A stretch of DNA of 64,000 nt from positions 30,068 through 94,067 of the forward strand of contig NZ_VCJS01000025.1 of the NCBI RefSeq assembly GCF_005893125.1, read 5' to 3'. The DNA is from Nonomuraea basaltis (GTDB taxonomy: Bacteria > Actinomycetota > Actinomycetes > Streptosporangiales > Streptosporangiaceae). Each line of letters opens with the position of its first letter. The stretch's first letter is position 1. Positions 41,769-49,547 of this stretch are shown in pieces. The position numbers and the translations under genes were made by a program. The notes beneath the pieces were generated by a model. That model was given only the letters and a program-made list of their open reading frames with translations. It was not told where the DNA came from and did not search any database.

Positions 41769-44024
41769 GTGCCGACCCACGTCTCTGTAGACCACCCCCT
41801 GCTCGACGGCCTCAACCCTCAGCAGCGCGAGGCCGTGATCCATCACGGCAGTCCGCTGCTCATCGTGGCGGGGGCCGGGTCTGGGAAGACGCGGGTGCTC
41901 ACCCACCGCATCGCCTACCTGCTGGCCGAGCGCAAGGTGCATCCGGGCGAGATCCTGGCGATCACCTTCACCAACAAGGCCGCGCGGGAGATGAAGGACC
42001 GCATCGACAAGCTGGTCGGAGCCCGGTCCAAGGCCATGTGGGTGATGACGTTCCACAGCGCGTGCATGCGGATCCTGCGGCGGGAGGCCAAGCGGCTCGG
42101 GTTCCCGTCCAGCTTCTCGATCTACGACCAGGCCGACTCACAGCGGCTCATGGCGATGGTCTGCAGGGAGATGGACCTCGATCCGAAGCGCTATCCGCCG
42201 CGTTCGTTCTCCGCGCAGGTCAGCAACTTCAAGAACGAGCTGATCGACTACGAGACGGCGCTCGACAAGGCGGGCTCGCATCTGGAGAAGACGCTCGCGC
42301 AGGCGTACAAGGCCTATCAGCTCAAGCTGACCGAGGCCGGGGCGATGGACTTCGACGACATCATCATGAACACGGTGACGTTGTTCCAGCTCTTCCCCGA
42401 GGTGGCCGAGCACTACCGGATGCGGTTCAGGCACGTGCTGGTGGACGAATACCAGGACACCAACCACGCCCAATACATCTTGATCAGGGAGCTGGTCGGG
42501 CATCCCGAGCTGCGCACGACCGACGGCGATCTCGTCCGGGCCGGGACCGGCCAGTCCGAGTTGTGCGTGGTGGGCGACGCCGACCAGTCCATCTACGCGT
42601 TCCGGGGCGCGACGATCCGCAACATCCTGGAGTTCGAGCGGGACTATCCCGACGCGCGGACCATCCTGCTGGAGCAGAACTACCGCTCGACCCAGAACAT
42701 CCTGGCCGCCGCCAACGCCGTGATCTCGCGCAACGAGTCGCGCAAGCCCAAGAATCTCTGGTCCGACCAGGGCGACGGGCCCAAGATCGTCGGATACGTC
42801 GCCGACAACGAGCATGACGAGGCCATGTTCGTGGCCCAGGAGGTCGACCGGCTCAGCGACGAGGAAGGCATCAAGCCGAGCGAGGTGGCGGTCTTCTACC
42901 GGACCAACGCGGCCTCCCGCGTGTTCGAGGAGATCTTCATCCGCACCGGGCTGCCGTACAAAGTGGTCGGGGGCGTGCGCTTCTACGAGCGCAAGGAGGT
43001 CAAGGACCTGCTGGCCTACCTGCGCGTGCTGGCCAACCCGGCCGACGTGGTGTCGATGCGGCGCATACTCAACGTGCCCAAGCGCGGCATCGGCGAGCGC
43101 GCCGAGGCGATGATCGAGGCGCTGTCGTCACGCGAGCGCATCTCGTTCTGGGACGCGCTGCGCCGGGCCGACGAGGCGTACGGCATGGCCACGCGCTCGC
43201 TCAACGCCGTACGCGAGTTCGTCGCGATGATCGAGGAGCTGATCGCCAAGGCCGAGGGCATGCCGCCGTCGGCGCTGGCGGAGGAGGTGCTGGTGGCCAC
43301 CGGCTACCGCGCCGAGCTGGAGGCGTCCGAGGACCCGCAGGACGAGTCGCGGCTGGAAAACCTCAACGAGCTCATCTCCGTGGCCTCGGAGTTCGAGGAG
43401 GCCAACCCGGAGGGCACGCTGGTGGAGTTCCTGGAGCAGGTGTCGCTGGTGGCCGACGCCGACCAGATCCCCGAGGCGGACGGCGGGCAGGGGGTCGTCA
43501 CGCTGATGACTCTGCACACGGCCAAGGGTCTGGAGTTCCCCGTGGTCTTCCTGACGGCCATGGAGGATGGGGTCTTCCCGCACATCCGGTCACTGGGCGA
43601 GCCGAAGGAGCTGGAGGAGGAGCGGCGGCTGGCCTATGTGGGGATCACCAGGGCGCAGAAGCGGCTCTACCTCACGCGGGCGGCCGTACGCAGCTCGTGG
43701 GGGTCTCCGTCGTTCAACCCCGCCTCGCGCTTCGTGAACGAGGTGCCGGGCAAGCTCATCGATTGGCGCACCGATCCGGAGAAGTCGGCCTGGAGCGCGG
43801 CCACCAGGAAAGAGCCCGCCGCCCGGCCGGCGCCGGCCAAGAGCGCGGGCGGACGCAAGGTCCCCTCGCTGACGCCCGGGGATCGGGTCTCGCACGACGC
43901 GTTCGGGCTGGGCACGGTGGTGGCCGTGGACGGGGTGGCGGAGAAGACCAAGGTCAAGATCGACTTCGGTGGTGGCGGGGAGAAGACGCTGCTGCTGGCG
44001 TACGCGCCGCTCGAGAAGCTCTGA
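41769..44024 (+). CDS. pcrA: ATP-dependent 3'-5' DNA helicase PcrA/UvrD1
   Basis: The 751-residue superfamily 1 helicase shows Walker A AGAGSGKT (34-41), motif Ia ITFTNKAAREMKDR, motif II VLVDEYQDTN, motif III GDADQSIYAFRGA, QNYRST, motif V TLMTLHTAKGLEFPVVFL and motif VI VGITRAQKRLYL. The Lys/Pro-rich linker and the final ~50 residues (GDRVSHDAFGLGTVVAVDG) form the Tudor-like Ku/RNA-polymerase interaction domain of actinobacterial UvrD1. It acts in nucleotide excision repair and replication restart. Starts at GTG. Confidence 0.95.
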   Translation: MPTHVSVDHPLLDGLNPQQREAVIHHGSPLLIVAGAGSGKTRVLTHRIAYLLAERKVHPGEILAITFTNKAAREMKDRIDKLVGARSKAMWVMTFHSACMRILRREAKRLGFPSSFSIYDQADSQRLMAMVCREMDLDPKRYPPRSFSAQVSNFKNELIDYETALDKAGSHLEKTLAQAYKAYQLKLTEAGAMDFDDIIMNTVTLFQLFPEVAEHYRMRFRHVLVDEYQDTNHAQYILIRELVGHPELRTTDGDLVRAGTGQSELCVVGDADQSIYAFRGATIRNILEFERDYPDARTILLEQNYRSTQNILAAANAVISRNESRKPKNLWSDQGDGPKIVGYVADNEHDEAMFVAQEVDRLSDEEGIKPSEVAVFYRTNAASRVFEEIFIRTGLPYKVVGGVRFYERKEVKDLLAYLRVLANPADVVSMRRILNVPKRGIGERAEAMIEALSSRERISFWDALRRADEAYGMATRSLNAVREFVAMIEELIAKAEGMPPSALAEEVLVATGYRAELEASEDPQDESRLENLNELISVASEFEEANPEGTLVEFLEQVSLVADADQIPEADGGQGVVTLMTLHTAKGLEFPVVFLTAMEDGVFPHIRSLGEPKELEEERRLAYVGITRAQKRLYLTRAAVRSSWGSPSFNPASRFVNEVPGKLIDWRTDPEKSAWSAATRKEPAARPAPAKSAGGRKVPSLTPGDRVSHDAFGLGTVVAVDGVAEKTKVKIDFGGGGEKTLLLAYAPLEKL

Positions 44025-44072
44025 CCGCCGCGAACGGGAATCCGTCGATCCCCAACAGCGGGAGGGCCTGCG

Positions 44073-44105
44073 GGCGGCCGCCGGCGTGGGCGGCCGCCGG
44101 CGGCG
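44073..44105. terminator. GC-rich inverted repeat between convergent pcrA and L,D-transpeptidase genes
   Basis: Two CGCCGGCG palindromes (44079-44086 and 44095-44102) can pair across TGGGCGGC. It lies just past both stop codons, and is probably a bidirectional terminator. Confidence 0.45.
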
Positions 44106-45068
44106 TCAGCTCTTCAGGGCGCTGCCCTTCTTCCACTGCGTCCAGTTGAGCTGCCAGTAGCTCCAGCCGTTGTTCCACTGCAGCTTGCGCTTCGTGCCGG
44201 TGATCTTCACGACGTCACCGCGCTGGGCGATCGTGTAGAACCACTTGGCCCCGGCCGGGGTGGCGCGGACGCAGCCGTGGCTCTGGTTGGAGCGGCCGAG
44301 GAACTGGTAGTAGCCGGCGCTCTGGTGGACGTACTCGCCACTGTCGGAGATGCGGACCGCCCACGGGATCTCCTCCTTGTAGTAGCGCGGGTCCTTCGGA
44401 TCCGTCACGCCCATCCAGGAGGAGGTCATGGTCTCGACGGCCGTCTTGCCCATCGTGAGGTGGACGCCGCTCGTGGTCAGGTAGACGTCCACGCCGTTCC
44501 TGATCAGGCCGCCCCTGCCCGCGCTGATCGGGATCTTCTTGGTGATCTTGCCGTTGCGGTAGACCTTCATCGTGTGCTTGCGGGTGTCGACCACGGAGAT
44601 GTTCTGCGCACCGACGGCGAAGCGGCGGGAGACGTCCTTGGCGCCGGTGTTGCCGGGCAGCTCGGACAGCCTCGCGGTGAAGAGCACCTTCTGGTACGGC
44701 TTCCAGTACGTCTTGGTCCGGTAGATGACCTTGCGCGCCGACACCCAGCGCCAGGCGCCATCTACGGGCTTCTCCGCCTCCACCTCCAGCAGCGCCTCGA
44801 CGGCCGCCTTGTCCTTGTTCTTAAGGTCGCGGTCGAACGTGACGATGATCGGGAAGCCGACGCCGACCTTCTCCGTCTTCTCCCCCATGGGAGTGATGTC
44901 GGCGATGTCGAGCTTGACCTTCTTCGCCGGGGCCGCGACGGCGGCGGCCGCGGGGACCTGGGTCGCGGGAGCGGCTTGCGCTCTCGGGGCGGGGACGCTC
45001 TCCGCCGCGCAGGCCGTCGCGGCGACCAGTGCGACGAGCACGGGAAGCATCCGGGTGACGCGCTTCAA
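44106..45068 (-). CDS. L,D-transpeptidase (YkuD domain) lipoprotein
   Basis: The signal has Cys20 (AATAC) as a plausible lipidation site, then an Ala/Pro-rich spacer and an Ig-like domain (residues ~50-150: ITPMGEK, GFPIIVTFDRDL). The catalytic YkuD domain ends with SHGCVRAT (263-270, nucleophile Cys266). This is the domain order of actinobacterial Ldt enzymes, which make 3-3 cross-links in peptidoglycan and can resist many beta-lactams. A C-terminal Trp-rich tail (NNGWSYWQLNWTQW) is typical of the class. Confidence 0.9.
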   Translation of the reverse strand: MKRVTRMLPVLVALVAATACAAESVPAPRAQAAPATQVPAAAAVAAPAKKVKLDIADITPMGEKTEKVGVGFPIIVTFDRDLKNKDKAAVEALLEVEAEKPVDGAWRWVSARKVIYRTKTYWKPYQKVLFTARLSELPGNTGAKDVSRRFAVGAQNISVVDTRKHTMKVYRNGKITKKIPISAGRGGLIRNGVDVYLTTSGVHLTMGKTAVETMTSSWMGVTDPKDPRYYKEEIPWAVRISDSGEYVHQSAGYYQFLGRSNQSHGCVRATPAGAKWFYTIAQRGDVVKITGTKRKLQWNNGWSYWQLNWTQWKKGSALKS

Positions 45069-45187
45069 AAGGGTACTCCTGGACTATGTGCTTCGATCTA
45101 CCTCCTTGTGTGACAACTGAGACGCATGTTTCGTGTGCGAAATGCCAATAACTTTCCTGTAACGGTCCAATCGGGCGGTGCCGCCCG

Positions 45188-45820
45188 CTAGACCAGGCGG
45201 CGCGCGGTGGCCCAGCGGGACAGCTCGTGGCGGTTGGAGAGCTGGAGCTTGCGCAGGACGGACGACACGTGGGTCTCCACGGTCTTGACCGAGATGAACA
45301 GCTCTTTGGCGATCTCCTTGTACGCGTACCCGCGGGCGATCAGCCGCAGCACCTCGCGCTCGCGCTGCGTCAGCGAGTCGAGCTCGGGGTCGATCGGCGG
45401 CGCCTCGGAGGAGGCGAACGCGTCCAGCACGAACCCGGCCAGCCGCGGCGAGAACACCGCATCGCCGTCGGCGACCCGGCGGATGGCGTCGGTCAGCTCC
45501 TTGCCGCTGATGTTCTTGGTGACGTAGCCGCGCGCGCCGCCCCTGATCACGCCGATCACGTCCTCGGCGGCGTCGGAGACCGACAGCGCGAGGAAACGGA
45601 CCTGGGAGCCGGAGCCCAGGACCCGGCGCAGGACCTCCACGCCGCCGCCCCCGGGCATGTGCACGTCCAGCAGGACCACGTCGGGCTGGAGCTCGGCGAT
45701 CGCCTTGATGGCCGTCTCGACGTCCTCGGCCTCGCCCACCACCTCGATCGAGTCGCCCAGCTCGGCACGGACACCGGAGCGGAACAGCCGGTGATCGTCG
45801 ACGATCAGTACGCGCGTCAT
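45188..45820 (-). CDS. NarL/LuxR-family response regulator
   Basis: The receiver domain has Asp8/Asp9, phospho-acceptor Asp52 (LLDVHMPGG) and Lys near 100; the C-terminal LuxR HTH is LTQREREVLRLIARGYAYKEIAKELFISVKTVETHVSSVLRKL. The 210-residue protein is encoded downstream of, and overlapping by four bases, the sensor kinase gene (45817-45820). The pair is a complete two-component system. Confidence 0.93.
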   Translation of the reverse strand: MTRVLIVDDHRLFRSGVRAELGDSIEVVGEAEDVETAIKAIAELQPDVVLLDVHMPGGGGVEVLRRVLGSGSQVRFLALSVSDAAEDVIGVIRGGARGYVTKNISGKELTDAIRRVADGDAVFSPRLAGFVLDAFASSEAPPIDPELDSLTQREREVLRLIARGYAYKEIAKELFISVKTVETHVSSVLRKLQLSNRHELSRWATARRLV

Positions 45821-47025
45821 GCCTTCTCCACCTTCATCGTCAACATCACTTCCGTGCCCTCACCGAGCTCGGTGCGGACTCTGGCCGCGCCTCCGTGACG
45901 TTCCATTCTCCCGATGATGGACTCCCTGATCCCCATCCGGTCGAGCGGCACCGCCTCCAGATCGAACCCCTTGCCCCGATCCTTCACGAAAATCGTGACC
46001 TCTTCACCTTCTACTTCCGCATAGACGGAAACGGAGGGACTTTCAGAGTATTTCGCCGCATTGACCATCGCCTGCCTGGCCGCCTTCAGCATGGCACCGA
46101 GCCTGCCTCCCGAGTCGAGGTCGATGTCACCGACGCAGACGACCTCGATCTGTACGCCGTGCGCGTCCTCCTCCTCGGCCGCGATCCTGCGTACGGCGGC
46201 CGCCAGCGTGGCGTCGGCGTCCTGGGCGGGCTGGTAGAGCCAGTTGCGCAGCTCCCGCTCCTGGGAGCGGGCCAGGCGGGTGACCTCGCGCGGGTCGTGG
46301 GCGACCCGCTGGATCAGCGTGAGCGTGTGCAGCACGGAGTCGTGGACCATGGCGGCGACCTCGGCGCGCTCCTCCTGCCTGATGCGCTCGCGCCGCTCCA
46401 GCTGCAGCTCCTTCCACAGGCCCGCGAGCCAGGGCGCGGCCAGGACGGCCAGACCGCCGACCACCACCACGGTGAACAGCAGGCTGTCCCTGATCTGGGG
46501 CAGCTCGCCCTCGGCGGCCAGGAAGCCGGCCGCGCCCATGACGACGAGCACCACACCGAGCACCGTGCGCACGCGGTTCTTCCTGATGCTGAGCGCCGCC
46601 CCGCTCACCCAGTTCCTGCGCCGTTCGGGGTCGGCCTGCTGCCACAGGATCAGCGCCCCGATCCCGCCCACCGCGAACGGCAGCATGCCGATCCCGCCCT
46701 GGGAGGCCCCCGTGAGCCAGCCGAACGCGAGCAGCGCCACCCCGATCGCGCTGAACGCGGCGAGCTGGCTCCAGTCCCGCTGCGGCGACGGCCCCTCGTA
46801 CGGCTGCCGCGGCGTGACCATCCACAGCACCGCGTACGCCACCATGCCGATCCCGCCGACCACGCTGAGCAGCACGAACATCAGCCTGATCACCACCGGA
46901 TCAAGCGAGAGCTGCTTCGCCAGCCCCTGGGCCACGCCGCCGAGCAGGCGGCCCTCCATGGGGCGCATCATTCGCCGATAGGGCGTGTCGCCGCTAGGTT
47001 CGGCGAGAGTCTTCTGGTCAGCCAT
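45817..47025 (-). CDS. PspC-domain sensor histidine kinase
   Basis: An N-terminal PspC domain (GRLLGGVAQGLAKQL, RLMFVLLSVVGGIGMVAY) anchors the protein, followed by four more helices. The HisKA_3 region has the phospho-accepting His in AAMVHDSVLHTLTLIQ, and the ATPase has DRGKGFDLE. It has 402 residues from the ATG at 47025. PspC kinases sense envelope stress or membrane state in actinomycetes. The kinase is divergent from another PspC protein 113 bases away, which is probably part of the same response. Confidence 0.9.
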   Translation of the reverse strand: MADQKTLAEPSGDTPYRRMMRPMEGRLLGGVAQGLAKQLSLDPVVIRLMFVLLSVVGGIGMVAYAVLWMVTPRQPYEGPSPQRDWSQLAAFSAIGVALLAFGWLTGASQGGIGMLPFAVGGIGALILWQQADPERRRNWVSGAALSIRKNRVRTVLGVVLVVMGAAGFLAAEGELPQIRDSLLFTVVVVGGLAVLAAPWLAGLWKELQLERRERIRQEERAEVAAMVHDSVLHTLTLIQRVAHDPREVTRLARSQERELRNWLYQPAQDADATLAAAVRRIAAEEEDAHGVQIEVVCVGDIDLDSGGRLGAMLKAARQAMVNAAKYSESPSVSVYAEVEGEEVTIFVKDRGKGFDLEAVPLDRMGIRESIIGRMERHGGAARVRTELGEGTEVMLTMKVEKA

Positions 47026-47138
47026 AACATCGCCATAGTCACATGTCGGGGGCGTCCCGGGCATCAGGGAACAACCCCCGGGTCGCGTCAGGGGTGTCCC
47101 GGATGCGAGCACCCCGCGCGTGGGGCCACGATGGTCCC

Positions 47139-48800
47139 ATGACAGAAGTTCCGCCCAGGGAACCGGCCGCTCCCCCCAAGGTGCTGCGACGCAGCGGCGA
47201 AGGGCGCATCCTCATGGGAGTGTGCGCGGGCCTCGGGCGGCACACCGGCATCGATCCCGTGGTGTTCCGCGTGGCCTTCGCCGTGCTGCTGCTCGGCTCG
47301 GGCGTCGGCCTGTTCCTCTATCTGGCGGCGTTCCTGCTGATGAAGGAGCCGAACGGCAAGCCGGGCATCATCGAGCAGTGGACCCGCCGCGATTTCGACG
47401 CCGACGCGGTGATGGCGCTGCTGACGGCGGTGCTGGCGTTCGGGCTCGCGATCAACCTGGCCACGGTGTGGCTGGACACGGGCACGCTGGTGGTCGGCGT
47501 GCTCCTGGCCGTGTCGCTGCTGGCCGCGCACTCCAGCGGGGTGGACCTGCTGGGGCTGGCCCGGTCGATGCCCGAGCGGCTCGGCCGCAGGCGCGCGGCG
47601 GAGCAGGCGGCGCCGTCCTACACCAGCCAGGAACCCGCTCCCCCGGTACGTCCGGCACCCGCTCCCACGCCCTCGGCCGCTTCCAGGCCCGCGGCGGAGG
47701 AGACCGTGACGCCGGCCCCGGAGGCGGCCCAGGCGGAGGGCGCCCCGCGGGCAGACGAGGCGGAGTGGCCGAGCGAGACGACGGCTCGCCTTCGCGGACC
47801 CGGCGAGACGCACGTGAACGACGCGGCGGCCGCCCGCGAGACCGCGGCCCCCGCCGATGAGACCGCGGCATACGGCAGCGAGGCCCCGGCTCCGGCCGAT
47901 GAGGCCGGCCGGACGCGGGCGCACGAGGCGGCGGCCGGCGCAGGCGAGGTCGTGGAGGGGCGGGGCGAGGACGACTCGGTGACCGCGCAGCACGCGGCCC
48001 CGACGTACCAGCCGACCGCCTACCGCCCGCAGCCCAAGACCGCCGTCGACTACACCGGCTACGGCGAGCCCTTCGCGCCGAAGGGCCCCTACCGGCCGCT
48101 GGACCCGGCCAGGAGGGCGGGCGGCCAGTCGCCGTACGACCCCACCCTGTACGGCCGCCCGGTCCCCGGACCGGAGCGCAGGCCCCGGCCGAAGTCGTTC
48201 ATCGGCGTCATCACCATCTTGCTGGCAATCATCATTGGAGGGATCGTCGTGGCGGTCCAAGCCAGGTCGGCCGCCGGAGTGAGCCCGACGATCGTCGGCG
48301 GCGCGATGCTCATCACCATCGGCGCCGGCCTGCTGGTCGCGGCGTGGTGGGGGCGCGGCGCCGGGCTGGTGGCCGCGGGCACCACGGTCGCGTTGATCGT
48401 GGGCCTGGGCCTGATGCTGGGCGGCCTGCCGCGGAACATCGGCCCGTCCGAGTGGGCCCCGACCACGCTCGCCGAGGTGAGCGCCCTCTACGACGTCGGC
48501 GTCGGGGACGGCAGGCTGGACCTGTCGGAGCTGGAGTTGGCGCCGGGGGCGACGGCGACGGTCAACGCCACGTTCTCGTTGGGCGAGCTGGAGGTGATCG
48601 TGCCGCCGACGGTCAGGCTGGAGGTGCACGCCACCAACAAGGTCGGCGATATCAAGGTCGACCAATCGATCAGAGGCGGCGTGGACATACGGCTGGACAA
48701 GGTGGTGGAGCCGGAGACCAAGCCGGACGGCAAGGTCTCGACGATCGTGCTCAACCTGCGGGGCGGGCTCGGCGACATGGAGGTGCGTCGTGCAGCGTGA
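47139..48800 (+). CDS. PspC-domain membrane protein with LiaF-like C-terminus
   Basis: The protein has 553 residues. An N-terminal PspC domain (GRILMGVCAGLGRHTGIDP, FRVAFAVLLLGSGVGLFLYLAAFLL) is followed by a ~200-residue disordered linker rich in Ala, Pro and Glu. Three further helices and a C-terminal beta-rich domain (LSELELAPGATATVNATFSLGELEVIVPP) resemble the LiaF/DUF2154 fold. LiaF-type proteins inhibit their cognate envelope-stress kinase. It starts at ATG 47139 and is divergent from the kinase, so it may regulate that system. Confidence 0.8.
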   Translation: MTEVPPREPAAPPKVLRRSGEGRILMGVCAGLGRHTGIDPVVFRVAFAVLLLGSGVGLFLYLAAFLLMKEPNGKPGIIEQWTRRDFDADAVMALLTAVLAFGLAINLATVWLDTGTLVVGVLLAVSLLAAHSSGVDLLGLARSMPERLGRRRAAEQAAPSYTSQEPAPPVRPAPAPTPSAASRPAAEETVTPAPEAAQAEGAPRADEAEWPSETTARLRGPGETHVNDAAAARETAAPADETAAYGSEAPAPADEAGRTRAHEAAAGAGEVVEGRGEDDSVTAQHAAPTYQPTAYRPQPKTAVDYTGYGEPFAPKGPYRPLDPARRAGGQSPYDPTLYGRPVPGPERRPRPKSFIGVITILLAIIIGGIVVAVQARSAAGVSPTIVGGAMLITIGAGLLVAAWWGRGAGLVAAGTTVALIVGLGLMLGGLPRNIGPSEWAPTTLAEVSALYDVGVGDGRLDLSELELAPGATATVNATFSLGELEVIVPPTVRLEVHATNKVGDIKVDQSIRGGVDIRLDKVVEPETKPDGKVSTIVLNLRGGLGDMEVRRAA

Positions 48801-48993
48801 GGTCGAGCGGCCCCGGAGCCTGCACAGGACGGACTGGATGGCCCTGCTCAGCGGAGCGCTCTTCGTCGTTCTGGGTATTTTGATCGTGACACGGGCGATC
48901 ACGGATCCGCTGGTCCTGATCGGTGTCACGGTGCTGGGACTGGCGTTCGCAGGCCTGGTGGCGATCATCGCCAGGGCGGTTCGCGGTAAGTAA
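48790..48993 (+). CDS. Small two-helix membrane protein
   Basis: GTG at 48790 lies 11 bases inside the preceding gene. The 67-residue product has two hydrophobic helices (WMALLSGALFVVLGILIV and VLIGVTVLGLAFAGLVAIIA) and basic ends. The family is not recognised, though such partners commonly follow PspC genes. The overlap suggests coupling to the PspC protein. Confidence 0.6.
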   Translation: MQREVERPRSLHRTDWMALLSGALFVVLGILIVTRAITDPLVLIGVTVLGLAFAGLVAIIARAVRGK

Positions 48994-49064
48994 CCCTTGA
49001 CCGGGAAGAACACCGGCGTAGGTTCGGGTGTGTCCGCCTTTCCCCTGCTCCTGAGGGAGGACGT

Positions 49065-49547
49065 ATGCCCCGAATCACCGTCACCGTCGATGGGATCAAG
49101 TACGAGGAGGACGTCGAGCCGCGGCTCCTGCTCGTTCACCTGCTAAGAGATCGGCTGGGCAAGACCGGCACACCTGTCGGCTGCGACACCAGCAACTGCG
49201 GCGCCTGCACGGTCATGCTGGACGGCAAGAGCGTGAAGAGCTGCTCCGTGCTCGCCGTCCAGGCCGATGGCTGCGACGTCGTCACCATCGAGGGCCTGGG
49301 CGCCAACGGGTCGATGCACCCGATGCAGCGGGCCTTCCACGAAGAGCACGCCCTCCAGTGCGGCTACTGCACGCCCGGCATGGTCATGGCCGCCATCGAC
49401 CTGCTCAGGGAGGATCCTGAGCCGTCGGAGGAGACGATCAGGCAGGGCCTGGAGGGCAACCTCTGCCGTTGCACCGGCTACTGCAACATCGTCCGCGCCG
49501 TACGCAGAGGCGCTCAGGAGATGGGGCAGGCGGTGAGCACCCCATGA
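49065..49547 (+). CDS. CoxS-type [2Fe-2S] subunit of a molybdenum hydroxylase
   Basis: Eight cysteines bind two [2Fe-2S] clusters: plant-type ligands Cys40, 45, 48 and 60 (GCDTSNCGAC) and Cys99, 102, 134 and 136 (CGYCTPG, CRCTGY). At 160 residues it is the size of carbon monoxide dehydrogenase CoxS. It passes electrons from the Mo site to the flavin subunit. First gene of the S-L-M operon; its stop overlaps the coxL-type start as ATGA. Confidence 0.93.
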   Translation: MPRITVTVDGIKYEEDVEPRLLLVHLLRDRLGKTGTPVGCDTSNCGACTVMLDGKSVKSCSVLAVQADGCDVVTIEGLGANGSMHPMQRAFHEEHALQCGYCTPGMVMAAIDLLREDPEPSEETIRQGLEGNLCRCTGYCNIVRAVRRGAQEMGQAVSTP

